38,423 nt of DNA from NCBI GenBank assembly GCA_020355165.1, contig CP070661.1, positions 261,290 to 299,712 on the forward strand. Direction: 5' to 3'. Of the stretch, positions 24,325-32,014 are shown in pieces (position 1 is the first letter of the stretch; each line of letters starts with the position of its first letter). A program made the position numbers and the translations under genes. This stretch comes from Burkholderiales bacterium. GTDB taxonomy: Bacteria; Pseudomonadota; Gammaproteobacteria; Burkholderiales; Burkholderiaceae_F. The notes beneath the pieces are model-generated. The model saw only the letters and a program-made list of their open reading frames with translations, searched no databases and was not told the DNA's origin.

Positions 24325-26259
24325 CTACAGCGGCCAGACCAGCAGCAGCATCGGCACGCTCACTGCGACGACGAGGATTTCCAGCGGCAGCCCGAGCCGC
24401 CAGTAGTCGCCGAAGTGGAAGCCGCCGGGGCCGAGGATCAGCGTGTTGTTCTGGTGGCCGATCGGCGTCAGGAACGCGCACGAGGCGCCGATCGCCACCG
24501 CCATCAGGAACGGGTCGGCGTTGGCGCCGAGAGCGTCGGCGGTACCGATGGCGATCGGGCACATGACCGCCGCCGTGGCGGCGTTGTTGACCAGATCCGA
24601 CAGGGTCATCGTCACGACCAGCATCAACGCCAGCGCGATCACGGCGTGCCCCTGCGCGACCCCCTCGAGCAGGAACTCGGCGATCAGGCCGGCGGTGCCG
24701 GTGGCCTCCATCGCGCCGGCCACCGGGATCAGCGCCCCGAGCAGCACGATCACCGGCCAGTCGACCGCCTCGTAGGCCGCCCGCGGCGGCACCGTGCGCA
24801 GCGCCATCGAGGCCAGTACGCCGGCGGCGAAGGAGATCGCCGCCGGCAGCAGGCCGAACGCCGCGCCGGCAACCGCCGCGGCAAGGATCGCGCTGGCCGC
24901 GATCGCCTGGCGCTTGTCGGGAATGCGCAGCGCGCGCTCGGCCAGCGGGACGCAGCCGGACTCCGACGCAAACTCGATCAGCGCTTCGGGCGGCCCCTGC
25001 ATCAGCAGCAGGTCGCCCGCCCGCAGGGTCATCGAGCGCAGCCGCGCGGTCGAGCGCTGACCCTGGCGCGAGACCGCCAGCAGGTTGAGGCCGTAGCGCG
25101 TGCGCAGCAGGGCGCTGGTGGCCGAGCGGCCGGCGATCGCCGCCCCGGGCAGGACCGCAAGTTCCATCAGCACGATCTCGTCGGCGGGTTTCTCCTGCTT
25201 GGCTTCGTCGGCAGCTTCGGCGTCGCCGTTGCCGCGCCCACCGCTCGCGCTCGTGGTCGCTGCCGCAGCCGCAGCCGCAGCGGCGTCGGCCCCGGCTTCC
25301 GCCTTCGCAGCGAGCGCCTGCTCCTCCTTGCTGTCCTTGTCCTTGTCCTTGTCCTTGTCCTTCTCCGCTCGATGCGCCTCCTCCAGCTTCACGCCAAGGC
25401 TGGACAGCGCGCTGGCGAGCGCGTCGGCCTCGGCCTCGATCACCAGGATGTCGCCGCTGCGCACCAGCCGGCCGGGACTCGGTGCGGTCACGCGCACGTC
25501 GTTACGCACCAGCCCCACCACCTGTGCGCCGGCTTCGTCGAGCAGCCGTTCGATCTCGCGCAGCGTCTTGCCGACCGCCTTGCTGTCCTCGCTCACCCGG
25601 GCCTCGGTGAGGTAGGCGCCGGTGTCGAAGCCCTCGGCGGCCGCCCGCTTGCGCACCGGCACCAGGCGCCAGCCGAGCAGCCCGACGAACAGCACGCCGA
25701 GCGCTGCCACCGCCAGCCCGACCGGAGTGAAGTCGAACATGCTGAACGTGCCGGCGCCGGTCGTCTCGCGGAAGCCGGAGACGATCAGGTTCGGCGGCGT
25801 GCCGATCAGGGTCGTCATGCCGCCGAGGATCGAACCGAAGGCAAGCGGCATCAGCACTCGGCCCGGCGGCAGGCCCTGGCGCGTGGCGATCTGGATCGCC
25901 ACCGGCATCAGCAGCGCCAGTGCGCCGACGTTGTTCATGAAGGCCGACAGCACGCCGCCCAGCGCGGCGAGCGCGGCGATGGTCAGCGTCGGCCCGGCAC
26001 CGGACGGCAGCACCAGGCGCGCCAGCGCGTCGACCGCCCCCGAGGTCAGCAGGCCGCGGCTGAGCACCAGCACGCAGGCCACCGTGATGACTGCCGGATG
26101 GCCGAAGCCGGCAAAGGCGTCGGCCGGCAGCACCAGGCCGGCCGCCACGCAGGCAAGCAACGCGCCGACGGCGACCATGTCGTGCCGCCAGCGTCCCCAC
26201 AGGAACAGCGCGACGGTCGCCGCGAGGATGGCCAGGATCAGCAGTTGCTCGTGGCTCAT
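24325..26259 (-). CDS. SLC13/DASS-family permease with two TrkA-C (RCK_C) domains
   Basis: The 644-residue protein is an ion-transporter-superfamily carrier split by a cytoplasmic insert. The first membrane half (residues 1-200) contains the substrate motif FMNNVGALALLMP and TLIGTPPNLIVSG. The insert has two RCK_C/TrkA-C folds at about 216-290 and 362-435. The second half (445-644) repeats the fold with DLVNNAATAAVMCPIA and PIGHQNNTLILGPGG. Relatives carry dicarboxylates, sulfate or other anions coupled to Na+; TrkA-C domains probably sense a ligand. The linker between the two RCK_C domains (about 296-360) is odd: (KD)5, then an alanine run and a Gly/Asn/Glu-rich stretch. The family resemblance to bacterial sulfur-limitation permeases is noted, but substrate is open. 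A CaCA antiporter gene lies 94 bp upstream on the same strand. Confidence 0.9.
   Translation of the reverse strand: MSHEQLLILAILAATVALFLWGRWRHDMVAVGALLACVAAGLVLPADAFAGFGHPAVITVACVLVLSRGLLTSGAVDALARLVLPSGAGPTLTIAALAALGGVLSAFMNNVGALALLMPVAIQIATRQGLPPGRVLMPLAFGSILGGMTTLIGTPPNLIVSGFRETTGAGTFSMFDFTPVGLAVAALGVLFVGLLGWRLVPVRKRAAAEGFDTGAYLTEARVSEDSKAVGKTLREIERLLDEAGAQVVGLVRNDVRVTAPSPGRLVRSGDILVIEAEADALASALSSLGVKLEEAHRAEKDKDKDKDKDSKEEQALAAKAEAGADAAAAAAAAATTSASGGRGNGDAEAADEAKQEKPADEIVLMELAVLPGAAIAGRSATSALLRTRYGLNLLAVSRQGQRSTARLRSMTLRAGDLLLMQGPPEALIEFASESGCVPLAERALRIPDKRQAIAASAILAAAVAGAAFGLLPAAISFAAGVLASMALRTVPPRAAYEAVDWPVIVLLGALIPVAGAMEATGTAGLIAEFLLEGVAQGHAVIALALMLVVTMTLSDLVNNAATAAVMCPIAIGTADALGANADPFLMAVAIGASCAFLTPIGHQNNTLILGPGGFHFGDYWRLGLPLEILVVAVSVPMLLLVWPL
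25332..25361. repeat. Hexanucleotide tandem repeat, five copies, inside the SLC13 gene
   Basis: Five exact copies of TGTCCT run from 25332 to 25361. On the coding (minus) strand they give Lys-Asp repeated five times. The unit is a multiple of three, so slippage would change linker length without breaking the frame. Confidence 0.95.
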
Positions 26260-26353
26260 CGACGATTCCGGTTCGTCGGGCGGCCGACCGATGTCGGCGG
26301 CCCAGCCGCGGCAGCGAGGTTGCCCGCTCCGGCGCGCGCCGATCGACCCTGGT

Positions 26354-27361
26354 TCATCTGCCGTGCCGGAAGTGCAGCCAGGCGTTGACGAAGTACACCA
26401 GCGCGATCAGCACGCTGGTCCAGCCGATCGCGTTGAGCAGCCGCGCGGCGGGCCGAGCCACCAGCGCGACGATCAGCGCGCCCGACATCACGGCCGCCGC
26501 GGTCGCCGACAGCGCGTGCGACGGCGCGACCGACATCAGCAGCGGACCCTTCAGGTAGAGCAGGTCGTCGATGCCGAGGATCGCCAGGTTGAACAGGTTG
26601 CTGCCGACCAGGTTGCCGATCGCCAGGTCGAGTGCGCCGATGCGCACCGAGGCGACGGTCACCGTCAGCTCGGGCAGCGTCGTGGCCAAGGCCACCAGCA
26701 GCGTGCCGACGAAGCTCTCGCTCCAGGCCATCGCCTCGGCCACTGCGCGGGCGGCGAATGGCAGCCACAGCGCCGCCGCCACGACCACCAACGCCGCGGC
26801 GACGTAGCGCCGCACGGCCTGCGCCAGCGTCAGCTCGGGCGGCTTCTCCTCCTCGACCGCCGCGGCACGCACGCCGCGCTCGTAGTAGTAGATGCTGCGG
26901 ATCGCCACCGCGTACAGGCCGAGCACGGCGACGCTGACGACGCCGACGTGGCCGATGCCGAGGTCGAGTTCCGCCGCCGCCAGGATGCCGAAGGCGACCA
27001 CGCCGAGCATGACCACGCTGAAGGCGGTGCCGAGCACGTGGCCCTGGCCGGCGACCGAGTAGATCGATGCCCGCCGGTGCATTGCGTCGAGCACGACCAG
27101 CATCGCCAGGTTCAGCACGCAGGCGCCGAGCACGTTGCCCACCGCGATGTCGGGCACGTCGGCCACGGTCACCGAGGAGATGCCGGTGGCCAGCTCCGGC
27201 AGCGAGGTGACCGTCGCCATCAGCACCAGGCCGATCCAGCTGCCGCCCAGCCCGGTGTGGCGAGCGATCGCGTCGCCGTAGCGCGCCAGCCGCGAACCGG
27301 CGACCAGGATCGCCGCCGCGCACGCTGCCAGCTGCAGCCACTGGAACCACACGTCGTTCAT
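26354..27361 (-). CDS. Ca2+/cation antiporter (CaCA superfamily, YrbG-like)
   Basis: The start at ATG 27361 follows GGAGGGG three bases upstream and gives a 335-residue protein of about ten membrane helices in two inverted halves. The alpha-repeat motifs that form the ion site are visible. Half one reads ATVTSLPELATGISSV (about 49-64) and half two VALATTLPELTVTVASV with GNLVGSNLFN. These exchange Na+ or H+ for Ca2+ across the inner membrane. In half one the motif expected as G-[SA]-N-x-x-N is GACVLN, with Cys81 where an Asn normally helps bind the ion, so ion selectivity could differ. A central cytoplasmic loop (YYYERGVRAAAVEEEKPP) is charged. The SLC13 carrier follows after 94 bp, and the ClC gene diverges upstream. 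Confidence 0.88.
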   Translation of the reverse strand: MNDVWFQWLQLAACAAAILVAGSRLARYGDAIARHTGLGGSWIGLVLMATVTSLPELATGISSVTVADVPDIAVGNVLGACVLNLAMLVVLDAMHRRASIYSVAGQGHVLGTAFSVVMLGVVAFGILAAAELDLGIGHVGVVSVAVLGLYAVAIRSIYYYERGVRAAAVEEEKPPELTLAQAVRRYVAAALVVVAAALWLPFAARAVAEAMAWSESFVGTLLVALATTLPELTVTVASVRIGALDLAIGNLVGSNLFNLAILGIDDLLYLKGPLLMSVAPSHALSATAAAVMSGALIVALVARPAARLLNAIGWTSVLIALVYFVNAWLHFRHGR

Positions 27362-27512
27362 CGCCCCTCCGCGCAGTAATTGTGCGCCGCTTTGCTGCAC
27401 GGGCGCATCGAGCTCGGCGGCCCGGGCCGCCCCGAAGGCACCATCGCTATCGCTGGAGATGACTAATGTCAATCTGGGCGCCGGCCAGCTGTACCTTGTT
27501 ATCGTCGGGTCG

Positions 27513-28868
27513 ATGAACGAGCAGCCGCACAACCCCTGGCAGCGGGTCCGCGAGGAAGTCACCGGCGGGCGACAGTGGCTCGACCGCACGGTGGTGATCG
27601 CCTACGCCGTCGCCACCGGGCTGATCGTCGTCGGCTTCACCCACCTGGCCGAGTACGCCGGCGCGGCTTTCCGCTGGCTGACCGGGCGGCCCGCCATCGG
27701 CCCGTGGACGCCGCTGCTGTGGACGCCGGCGCTCGCGGTGGCGTTGCTGTGGCTGACGCGGCGTTTCGCCCGCGGCACCGAGGGCTCGGGCATCCCCCAG
27801 GTGGTGGCGGCGCTCGACTACCCGATGCAGGAGCAGGAGCGCAATCGCCTCGTCTCGCTGTCGCTGTCGCTGAAGAAGATCCTGCTCGTCTCGGGCGGCC
27901 TGCTTGCCGGGCTGTCGATCGGCCGCGAAGGACCGACCGTGCAGGTTGGCGCCGGGGTGATGCAGCACGCACGGCGCTGGCTGTCGAGCCGCTCGACGAT
28001 CGACCAGCACGACCTGATCGTCGCCGGTGCGGCCGCCGGCATCGCCGCCGCCTTCAACACGCCGCTCGGCGGCATCATCTTCGCGATCGAGCAGCTGACG
28101 CGCCGGCGCAGCTTCTCGCACAGCGGGCTGGTGATCATCAGCATCGTGATCGCCGGGCTGGTCGCGGTCTCGCTGCTGGGCAACCTGACCTACTTCGGCG
28201 AGATGCAGGGGCAGTTGCTGGACCTGACCCTGCTCGGTCCCGGTCTGCTGGTGGCGGTGGCCTGCGGACTGGCCGGCAGCCTGTTCTCGCGCCTGATCGT
28301 CGCCTCGGCGAGCGGCACGCCCGATCGCTTCTCCGCCTGGCGCAGCCGCTATCCGTTCCGTTTTGCCGCCGGCTGCGCGCTGGCCGTGGCGGTGATCGGC
28401 ATCATCAGCGGCCAGGCCACCGCCGGCGCCGGTTACGTCCCGACGCGGGCGCTGCTGGAAGCGCACGGCGATGTGCCGGCCTTTTACACCGTGCTCAAGT
28501 TCTGCGCGACCTGGTTGTCGGCCTGGACCGGGCTGCCGGCCGGCGTCTTCGCACCGTCGCTGGCGATCGGCGCCGGCATCGGCAACGACGTCGCCTGGCT
28601 CATCGGCGCCAGCGGCCAGGCCGCGGTGCCGCTGATCGCCTTCGGCATGGTCGGCTTCCTCGCGGCGACGACGCAGGGGCCGCTGACCGCCTTCATCATC
28701 GTCATGGAGATGGTCGCCGGCCAGTCGATGGTGCTGAGCCTGATGGCAGTGGCCTTCGTCGCCACCGGCATCTCTCGCCTGCTGACGCCGCCGATGTTCG
28801 GCGAACTGGCGGCGCTGCTTGTGCCGCGGCCGGCCGCAGCCTCTGCCGAGCCGGCCAGAACGGCCTGA
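27513..28868 (+). CDS. ClC-family chloride transporter or channel
   Basis: The 451-residue protein has the ClC selectivity motifs: GSGIP at residues 91-95, GREGP at 137-141 with the gating Glu139, and AGVFAPSLAIG. At the place of the internal proton glutamate of E. coli ClcA (IIEEM, Glu203) it has AIEQL, so that residue is Gln194. The central tyrosine (KPLYS, Tyr445) appears as PPMFG, Phe429. It may thus conduct anions without tight proton coupling. No CBS domains follow. An ATG at 27459 is in frame, but the intervening 54 bp are less GC-rich and look non-coding, so 27513 is preferred; no strong ribosome-binding site decides it. It diverges from the CaCA gene and converges on the dsbA-like gene. 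Confidence 0.9.
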   Translation: MNEQPHNPWQRVREEVTGGRQWLDRTVVIAYAVATGLIVVGFTHLAEYAGAAFRWLTGRPAIGPWTPLLWTPALAVALLWLTRRFARGTEGSGIPQVVAALDYPMQEQERNRLVSLSLSLKKILLVSGGLLAGLSIGREGPTVQVGAGVMQHARRWLSSRSTIDQHDLIVAGAAAGIAAAFNTPLGGIIFAIEQLTRRRSFSHSGLVIISIVIAGLVAVSLLGNLTYFGEMQGQLLDLTLLGPGLLVAVACGLAGSLFSRLIVASASGTPDRFSAWRSRYPFRFAAGCALAVAVIGIISGQATAGAGYVPTRALLEAHGDVPAFYTVLKFCATWLSAWTGLPAGVFAPSLAIGAGIGNDVAWLIGASGQAAVPLIAFGMVGFLAATTQGPLTAFIIVMEMVAGQSMVLSLMAVAFVATGISRLLTPPMFGELAALLVPRPAAASAEPARTA

Positions 28869-28896
28869 GTCTCGCCGCCGGAGACGGCTCAGGCCG
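28861..28896. terminator. Palindrome containing both convergent stop codons, possible two-way terminator
   Basis: A 9-bp stem pairs 28861-28869 (CGGCCTGAG) with 28888-28896 (CTCAGGCCG). The left arm contains the TGA of the ClC gene at 28866-28868 and the right arm the TGA of the dsbA-like gene on the opposite strand (28891-28889). An alternative inner stem, GTCTC/GAGAC after one mismatch, is not strictly nested. No T tract follows. Confidence 0.5.
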
Positions 28897-29527
28897 GCGC
28901 GCGCCCGGCTGCGATCTCGCGCAACACCTGCTCGAAGACCTCGACCGGCTGGCCGCCCTGGATCAGGTGCTTGCCGTCGATGATCAGCGACGGCACCGAG
29001 TCGATGCCGAGCGCCCGCCAGCGGCGCTCCTGCTCGCGCACCTGGTCGCCGTACTCGCCGCTTTCGAGCACCGCGCGGGCGCGCTCGACGTCGAGACCGA
29101 CCTCGGCCGCCAGCCGCAGCAGCACCTCGTGCGAGCCCGGGTTCTCGCCGCGTGTGTGATAGGCGGCGAGCAGGGCGCGCTTCAGTTCGACCTGCCGCCC
29201 CTCGAGGCCCGCCCAGTGCAGCAGGCGGTGCGCGTCGAAGGTGTTCCAGGTTCGCGTACGCGGACCGAATGCAAAGCCGACTTCGGCGCCGCGGTCGCGG
29301 ATCAACGCCTGCCGCTCGGCCACCTGCTCCGGCGTCCTGCCGTACTTCCTCGCCATGTAGCTCACGACGTCCGTGCCTTCCGGCGGCATGTCCGGATTCA
29401 GCTCGAACGGCTGCAGGTGCAGTTCGACCGGCACCTCGCTGCCGAGCCGCTCGAGCGCCTGCTGCAGCGCTGAGAAGCCGATCGCGCACCACGGGCAGGT
29501 GACGTCGGAGACGAAGTCGATTCTCAT
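28889..29527 (-). CDS. DsbA-family oxidoreductase, FrnE-like
   Basis: The 212-residue protein begins RIDFVSDVTCPWC, placing the thioredoxin-fold Cys-x-x-Cys at residues 11-14, and has no signal peptide. The long helical insert (LNPDMPPEG, then YMARKYGRTPEQ) and TRTWNTFDAHRLLHWA are typical of the FrnE/2-hydroxychromene-2-carboxylate-isomerase-like branch of DsbA proteins. The cis-proline region reads GIDSVPSLIIDGKHLIQGGQP. In Deinococcus, FrnE is a cytoplasmic disulfide isomerase linked to oxidative-stress tolerance; here only a redox role is inferred. The ATG at 29527 has AGAGG nine bases upstream. It is convergent with the ClC gene and its stop codon lies in a shared palindrome. Confidence 0.92.
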   Translation of the reverse strand: MRIDFVSDVTCPWCAIGFSALQQALERLGSEVPVELHLQPFELNPDMPPEGTDVVSYMARKYGRTPEQVAERQALIRDRGAEVGFAFGPRTRTWNTFDAHRLLHWAGLEGRQVELKRALLAAYHTRGENPGSHEVLLRLAAEVGLDVERARAVLESGEYGDQVREQERRWRALGIDSVPSLIIDGKHLIQGGQPVEVFEQVLREIAAGRAPA

Positions 29528-29711
29528 CGGATCGGGCCTCTGATCATTTCGGGTGGACGCACGCCGAGTCTCGCACAAGCTCCCGCAACCCGACGGGCCG
29601 GTCGGCTCCGGTGCGCGGACGGCGCGGCATGCGGTCGCATGGCGACCCGGCCGGCCCTCGATCACCGCCGCGCTGCGGCGCCGCCGCTGCGAGCCTGGCG
29701 GGCTGGCCGAC

Positions 29712-30896
29712 TCAGGCCAATGCCTTCAGCAGCGTCAGCAGCATGTCCTTGACCGGCACCTGCAGTGCCAGCACCGCCAGCATCGGCACGATGGCGGCGG
29801 CGGCGAGCGGCACCAACGACGCCTTGCCGAGCGGAACCGTTCGCATCGCCTGCACCGAGTCGAAGAGCGCCGCGGTGTCTGCCACCGGACCCAGCTCGGG
29901 CGCATTGAGCACGGCGTCGTCGTCGAGCGGCCGGCCCTCGATCCACCGCTGGCGCACCAGCCGGCCGTGCCGGCCCACCAGCGAGCCGTAGTCGAGCAGC
30001 GCTTTGCGCTTGGCCCGCTTCAGCGGCCCGCCGAACACCAGCAGCGGCAGCAGGAACAGCACGACGAAGACGACCACGAAGACGATCATCTGCGCGCGCA
30101 TCGACTGCAGCGCCAGCTCGTGATAGACGGCGTCGTGCGCCAGGCGGGACGCCACGACGATCGAGATCGCCAGCACCACCGGCGCGAAGGCGACCGGCAG
30201 CCATTCGAGGAAGCCGATGCCGCCGGCCCGGTCCGGATGGGTCGGCACCAGCGCGAGATCGAGCCGCGCGATCCGCCAGAGCAGCACCGTCAGCAGCACC
30301 AGCCGCCACAGCCAGCCGAGCGCCAGCACCAGGAAGACCGGCCGGCCGACGTACAGGTACCACAGGCCGCCGAAGCCCACGCGTTCCGGCGCGGATGTCT
30401 CGCCGGCCCAGTCGATTTCGTGCGCGTGATGCACGAGCTCGGAGGTGGTGGCGAACGCGACGACGATGCCGACGATCACGATCCAGGGCAGGGTCGAATC
30501 GCGCATTTTCGCGGCGGTGGCCAGCACGGCGCGGAAGGCCGCCATCCCGTCGGTCCGCACGACACCCGACTCGACCAGGTGGCGCAGCAGCTTTCCGGCC
30601 AGCGCATGCGCCGGACCCTCGGCAAGGATCAGCAGCGGCACGGCGACCAGCAACCGCGCGTGGATGCCGAAGTGCGCCAGCAGCGGTTCGTCGGCAATGC
30701 CGGGCAGTGCGCGGTGCGTGTAGACGGCCCAGAGCACGACCGGCAGCCAGCCGAGCATCGACCAGAACGCCGCCCGCCGCAGCAGGCCGAGCCCGTCGGG
30801 CGGAATCAGTCCGATCCGCCGCTGCAGCCGGAACAGCGGGTCGCCGCGGATCAGCGAGAAGTCGAGCGTGCCCGCAGCAGGTTGCGACGAACTCAT
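29712..30896 (-). CDS. Multi-pass membrane protein of unknown function
   Basis: ATG 30896 is preferred to a GTG four codons upstream because GGAGGA lies four bases before it. The 394-residue protein starts with a soluble stretch (SLIRGDPLFRLQRRIGLIP) and then has about six or seven hydrophobic segments. These include FWSMLGWLPVVLWAVY, LLVAVPLLILAEG, WIVIVGIVVAFATT, PVFLVLALGWLWRLVLLTV, AFAPVVLAISIVVAS and a final one near the end. Conserved-looking polar blocks are THPDRAGGIGFLEWL between helices four and five and GSLVGRHGRLVRQRWIEG in the large cytoplasmic loop. I recognise this as a recurring proteobacterial hypothetical protein but know no function. It stands alone, 185 bp upstream of the dsbA-like gene on the same strand. 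Confidence 0.8.
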   Translation of the reverse strand: MSSSQPAAGTLDFSLIRGDPLFRLQRRIGLIPPDGLGLLRRAAFWSMLGWLPVVLWAVYTHRALPGIADEPLLAHFGIHARLLVAVPLLILAEGPAHALAGKLLRHLVESGVVRTDGMAAFRAVLATAAKMRDSTLPWIVIVGIVVAFATTSELVHHAHEIDWAGETSAPERVGFGGLWYLYVGRPVFLVLALGWLWRLVLLTVLLWRIARLDLALVPTHPDRAGGIGFLEWLPVAFAPVVLAISIVVASRLAHDAVYHELALQSMRAQMIVFVVVFVVLFLLPLLVFGGPLKRAKRKALLDYGSLVGRHGRLVRQRWIEGRPLDDDAVLNAPELGPVADTAALFDSVQAMRTVPLGKASLVPLAAAAIVPMLAVLALQVPVKDMLLTLLKALA

Positions 30897-31110
30897 CGGG
30901 TCCTCCACGTTGCAGCCGGCCCCGCCGGCTCGAAGTATCTCGCCGCTACGGTCGGAGCCGTGACGACTCGCGCTCCGAGCGCCTCAGGCAGGGGTCCCGT
31001 CGTTGCGCCTGGCTCGATCACCGGTCTTCGTGGCCCGGCGCCAACCTTGCGCCGGCGTGATGCCGGCCGGTCCATCGATCGCGCCCTGACTTCGCCTGCA
31101 AGGCCGCCGC

Positions 31111-31947
31111 TCAGAACCGGAACGTTGCCCCCAACGCCGGCCCGCTGAAGCGGAAGTTCTGCAGCAGCTTGTCGTCACCCTCGTCGTAGGCAAGATGACG
31201 CCAGGCCAGCAGCAGGTCGCCCCAGCCGAACGTGTAGCCGATCCCCGCCATCGCCTGCCACGTGAGCTGCGACGAGCCGGCGCCGACATCTGCGTAGTAG
31301 CGCAGCGCCCAGTTGCTCGATCCCAGGCGTGCACGCCCGCGCACGCCGATGATCGCGTCCCACAGGTTGGTGTCGGCGGAGACCTGGCCCGAGGCAGGAA
31401 ACGACGCGCCGCCGCCCGGCCGGTCGATCGACGCGGTCAGCCGCCAGTCGGTCGTCGCCTCGACTCCGAGATAGCGCAGGCCGCCCAGCACCTCGAAGCG
31501 CGCCTGTGCGCTGTCGACCGGGGCGTAGCTCGCACCGAGCGTCCAGGCCAGGCCCTTCAGCGTCGTGTCGGTGCCGGCATCGAGCGTGCCACTGACCGCA
31601 CTGCCCGGCAGGCTCGGAAAGTCGACGTCGCGGATCTTGCTCGATTCGGAATCGAAGTGCAGGTAGATGAGGTCGGTGAAAGCCGCCCAGCGACCACGGC
31701 GCACGTCGCCCGCAACCATCAGCGCGACGCGCAGGTTCTCCAGGTAGCTGTTCGGCCCGGTCTCGACGCCTGTTCCGCCACCCGGCCCGCTGCCCGGAGG
31801 CAGCGTGTACTTCAGGCTGCCGTTGATGTTGGGCAGCCAGAGATAGGGGGTCAGCGAGTAGCTGTACTCCTGCGCTCGCGCCGCCGTGGCCAGTAGCGTC
31901 GCCACCGCGCAGGCAGCCAGGGTCCGGGCGATTGCCGTCGGTTTCAT
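31111..31947 (-). CDS. Outer-membrane beta-barrel protein, hypothetical
   Basis: From ATG 31947, with an AAGGA ribosome-binding site, the 278-residue protein has a Sec signal peptide (cleaved after ARA) and a mature start EYSYSLTPYLWLPNING. It then shows alternating-residue strands throughout (AFTDLIYLHFDSES, GLAWTLGASYAP, FEVLGGLRYLGVEA, NWALRYYADVG, DLLLAWRHLAYDEGD). It ends in PALGATFRF with C-terminal Phe, the barrel-assembly signal. About eight to ten strands are likely. It resembles conserved hypothetical outer-membrane proteins whose function is not established. It is separated from the exported HAD phosphatase by 67 bp on the same strand and is probably the last gene of that unit. A pore or receptor role for the sulfatase/phosphatase module is inference. 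Confidence 0.85.
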   Translation of the reverse strand: MKPTAIARTLAACAVATLLATAARAQEYSYSLTPYLWLPNINGSLKYTLPPGSGPGGGTGVETGPNSYLENLRVALMVAGDVRRGRWAAFTDLIYLHFDSESSKIRDVDFPSLPGSAVSGTLDAGTDTTLKGLAWTLGASYAPVDSAQARFEVLGGLRYLGVEATTDWRLTASIDRPGGGASFPASGQVSADTNLWDAIIGVRGRARLGSSNWALRYYADVGAGSSQLTWQAMAGIGYTFGWGDLLLAWRHLAYDEGDDKLLQNFRFSGPALGATFRF

Positions 31948-32014
31948 CGTTGTCCTTTTTGGGGGTGTGCCGTTCATGAGGTGACGCCCAGCTCGTGCCC
32001 GATCGACTTCGCGC

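Noticed and set aside
25240-25320. GCAGCC-type run read as a second tandem repeat
   Set aside because: The units are imperfect and encode an alanine run, which is common in GC-rich coding sequence.
22732-26388. Open plus-strand frame of 1218 codons across the Pat-like and SLC13 genes
   Set aside because: It overlaps two firmly assigned genes in wrong frames, and its low-complexity Arg/Ala/Gly/His composition has no domain.
27459-27512. Earlier ATG for the ClC protein
   Set aside because: GGAG touches this ATG with no spacing, and the 54 bp are less GC-biased and unlike the coding sequence that follows. It remains possible.
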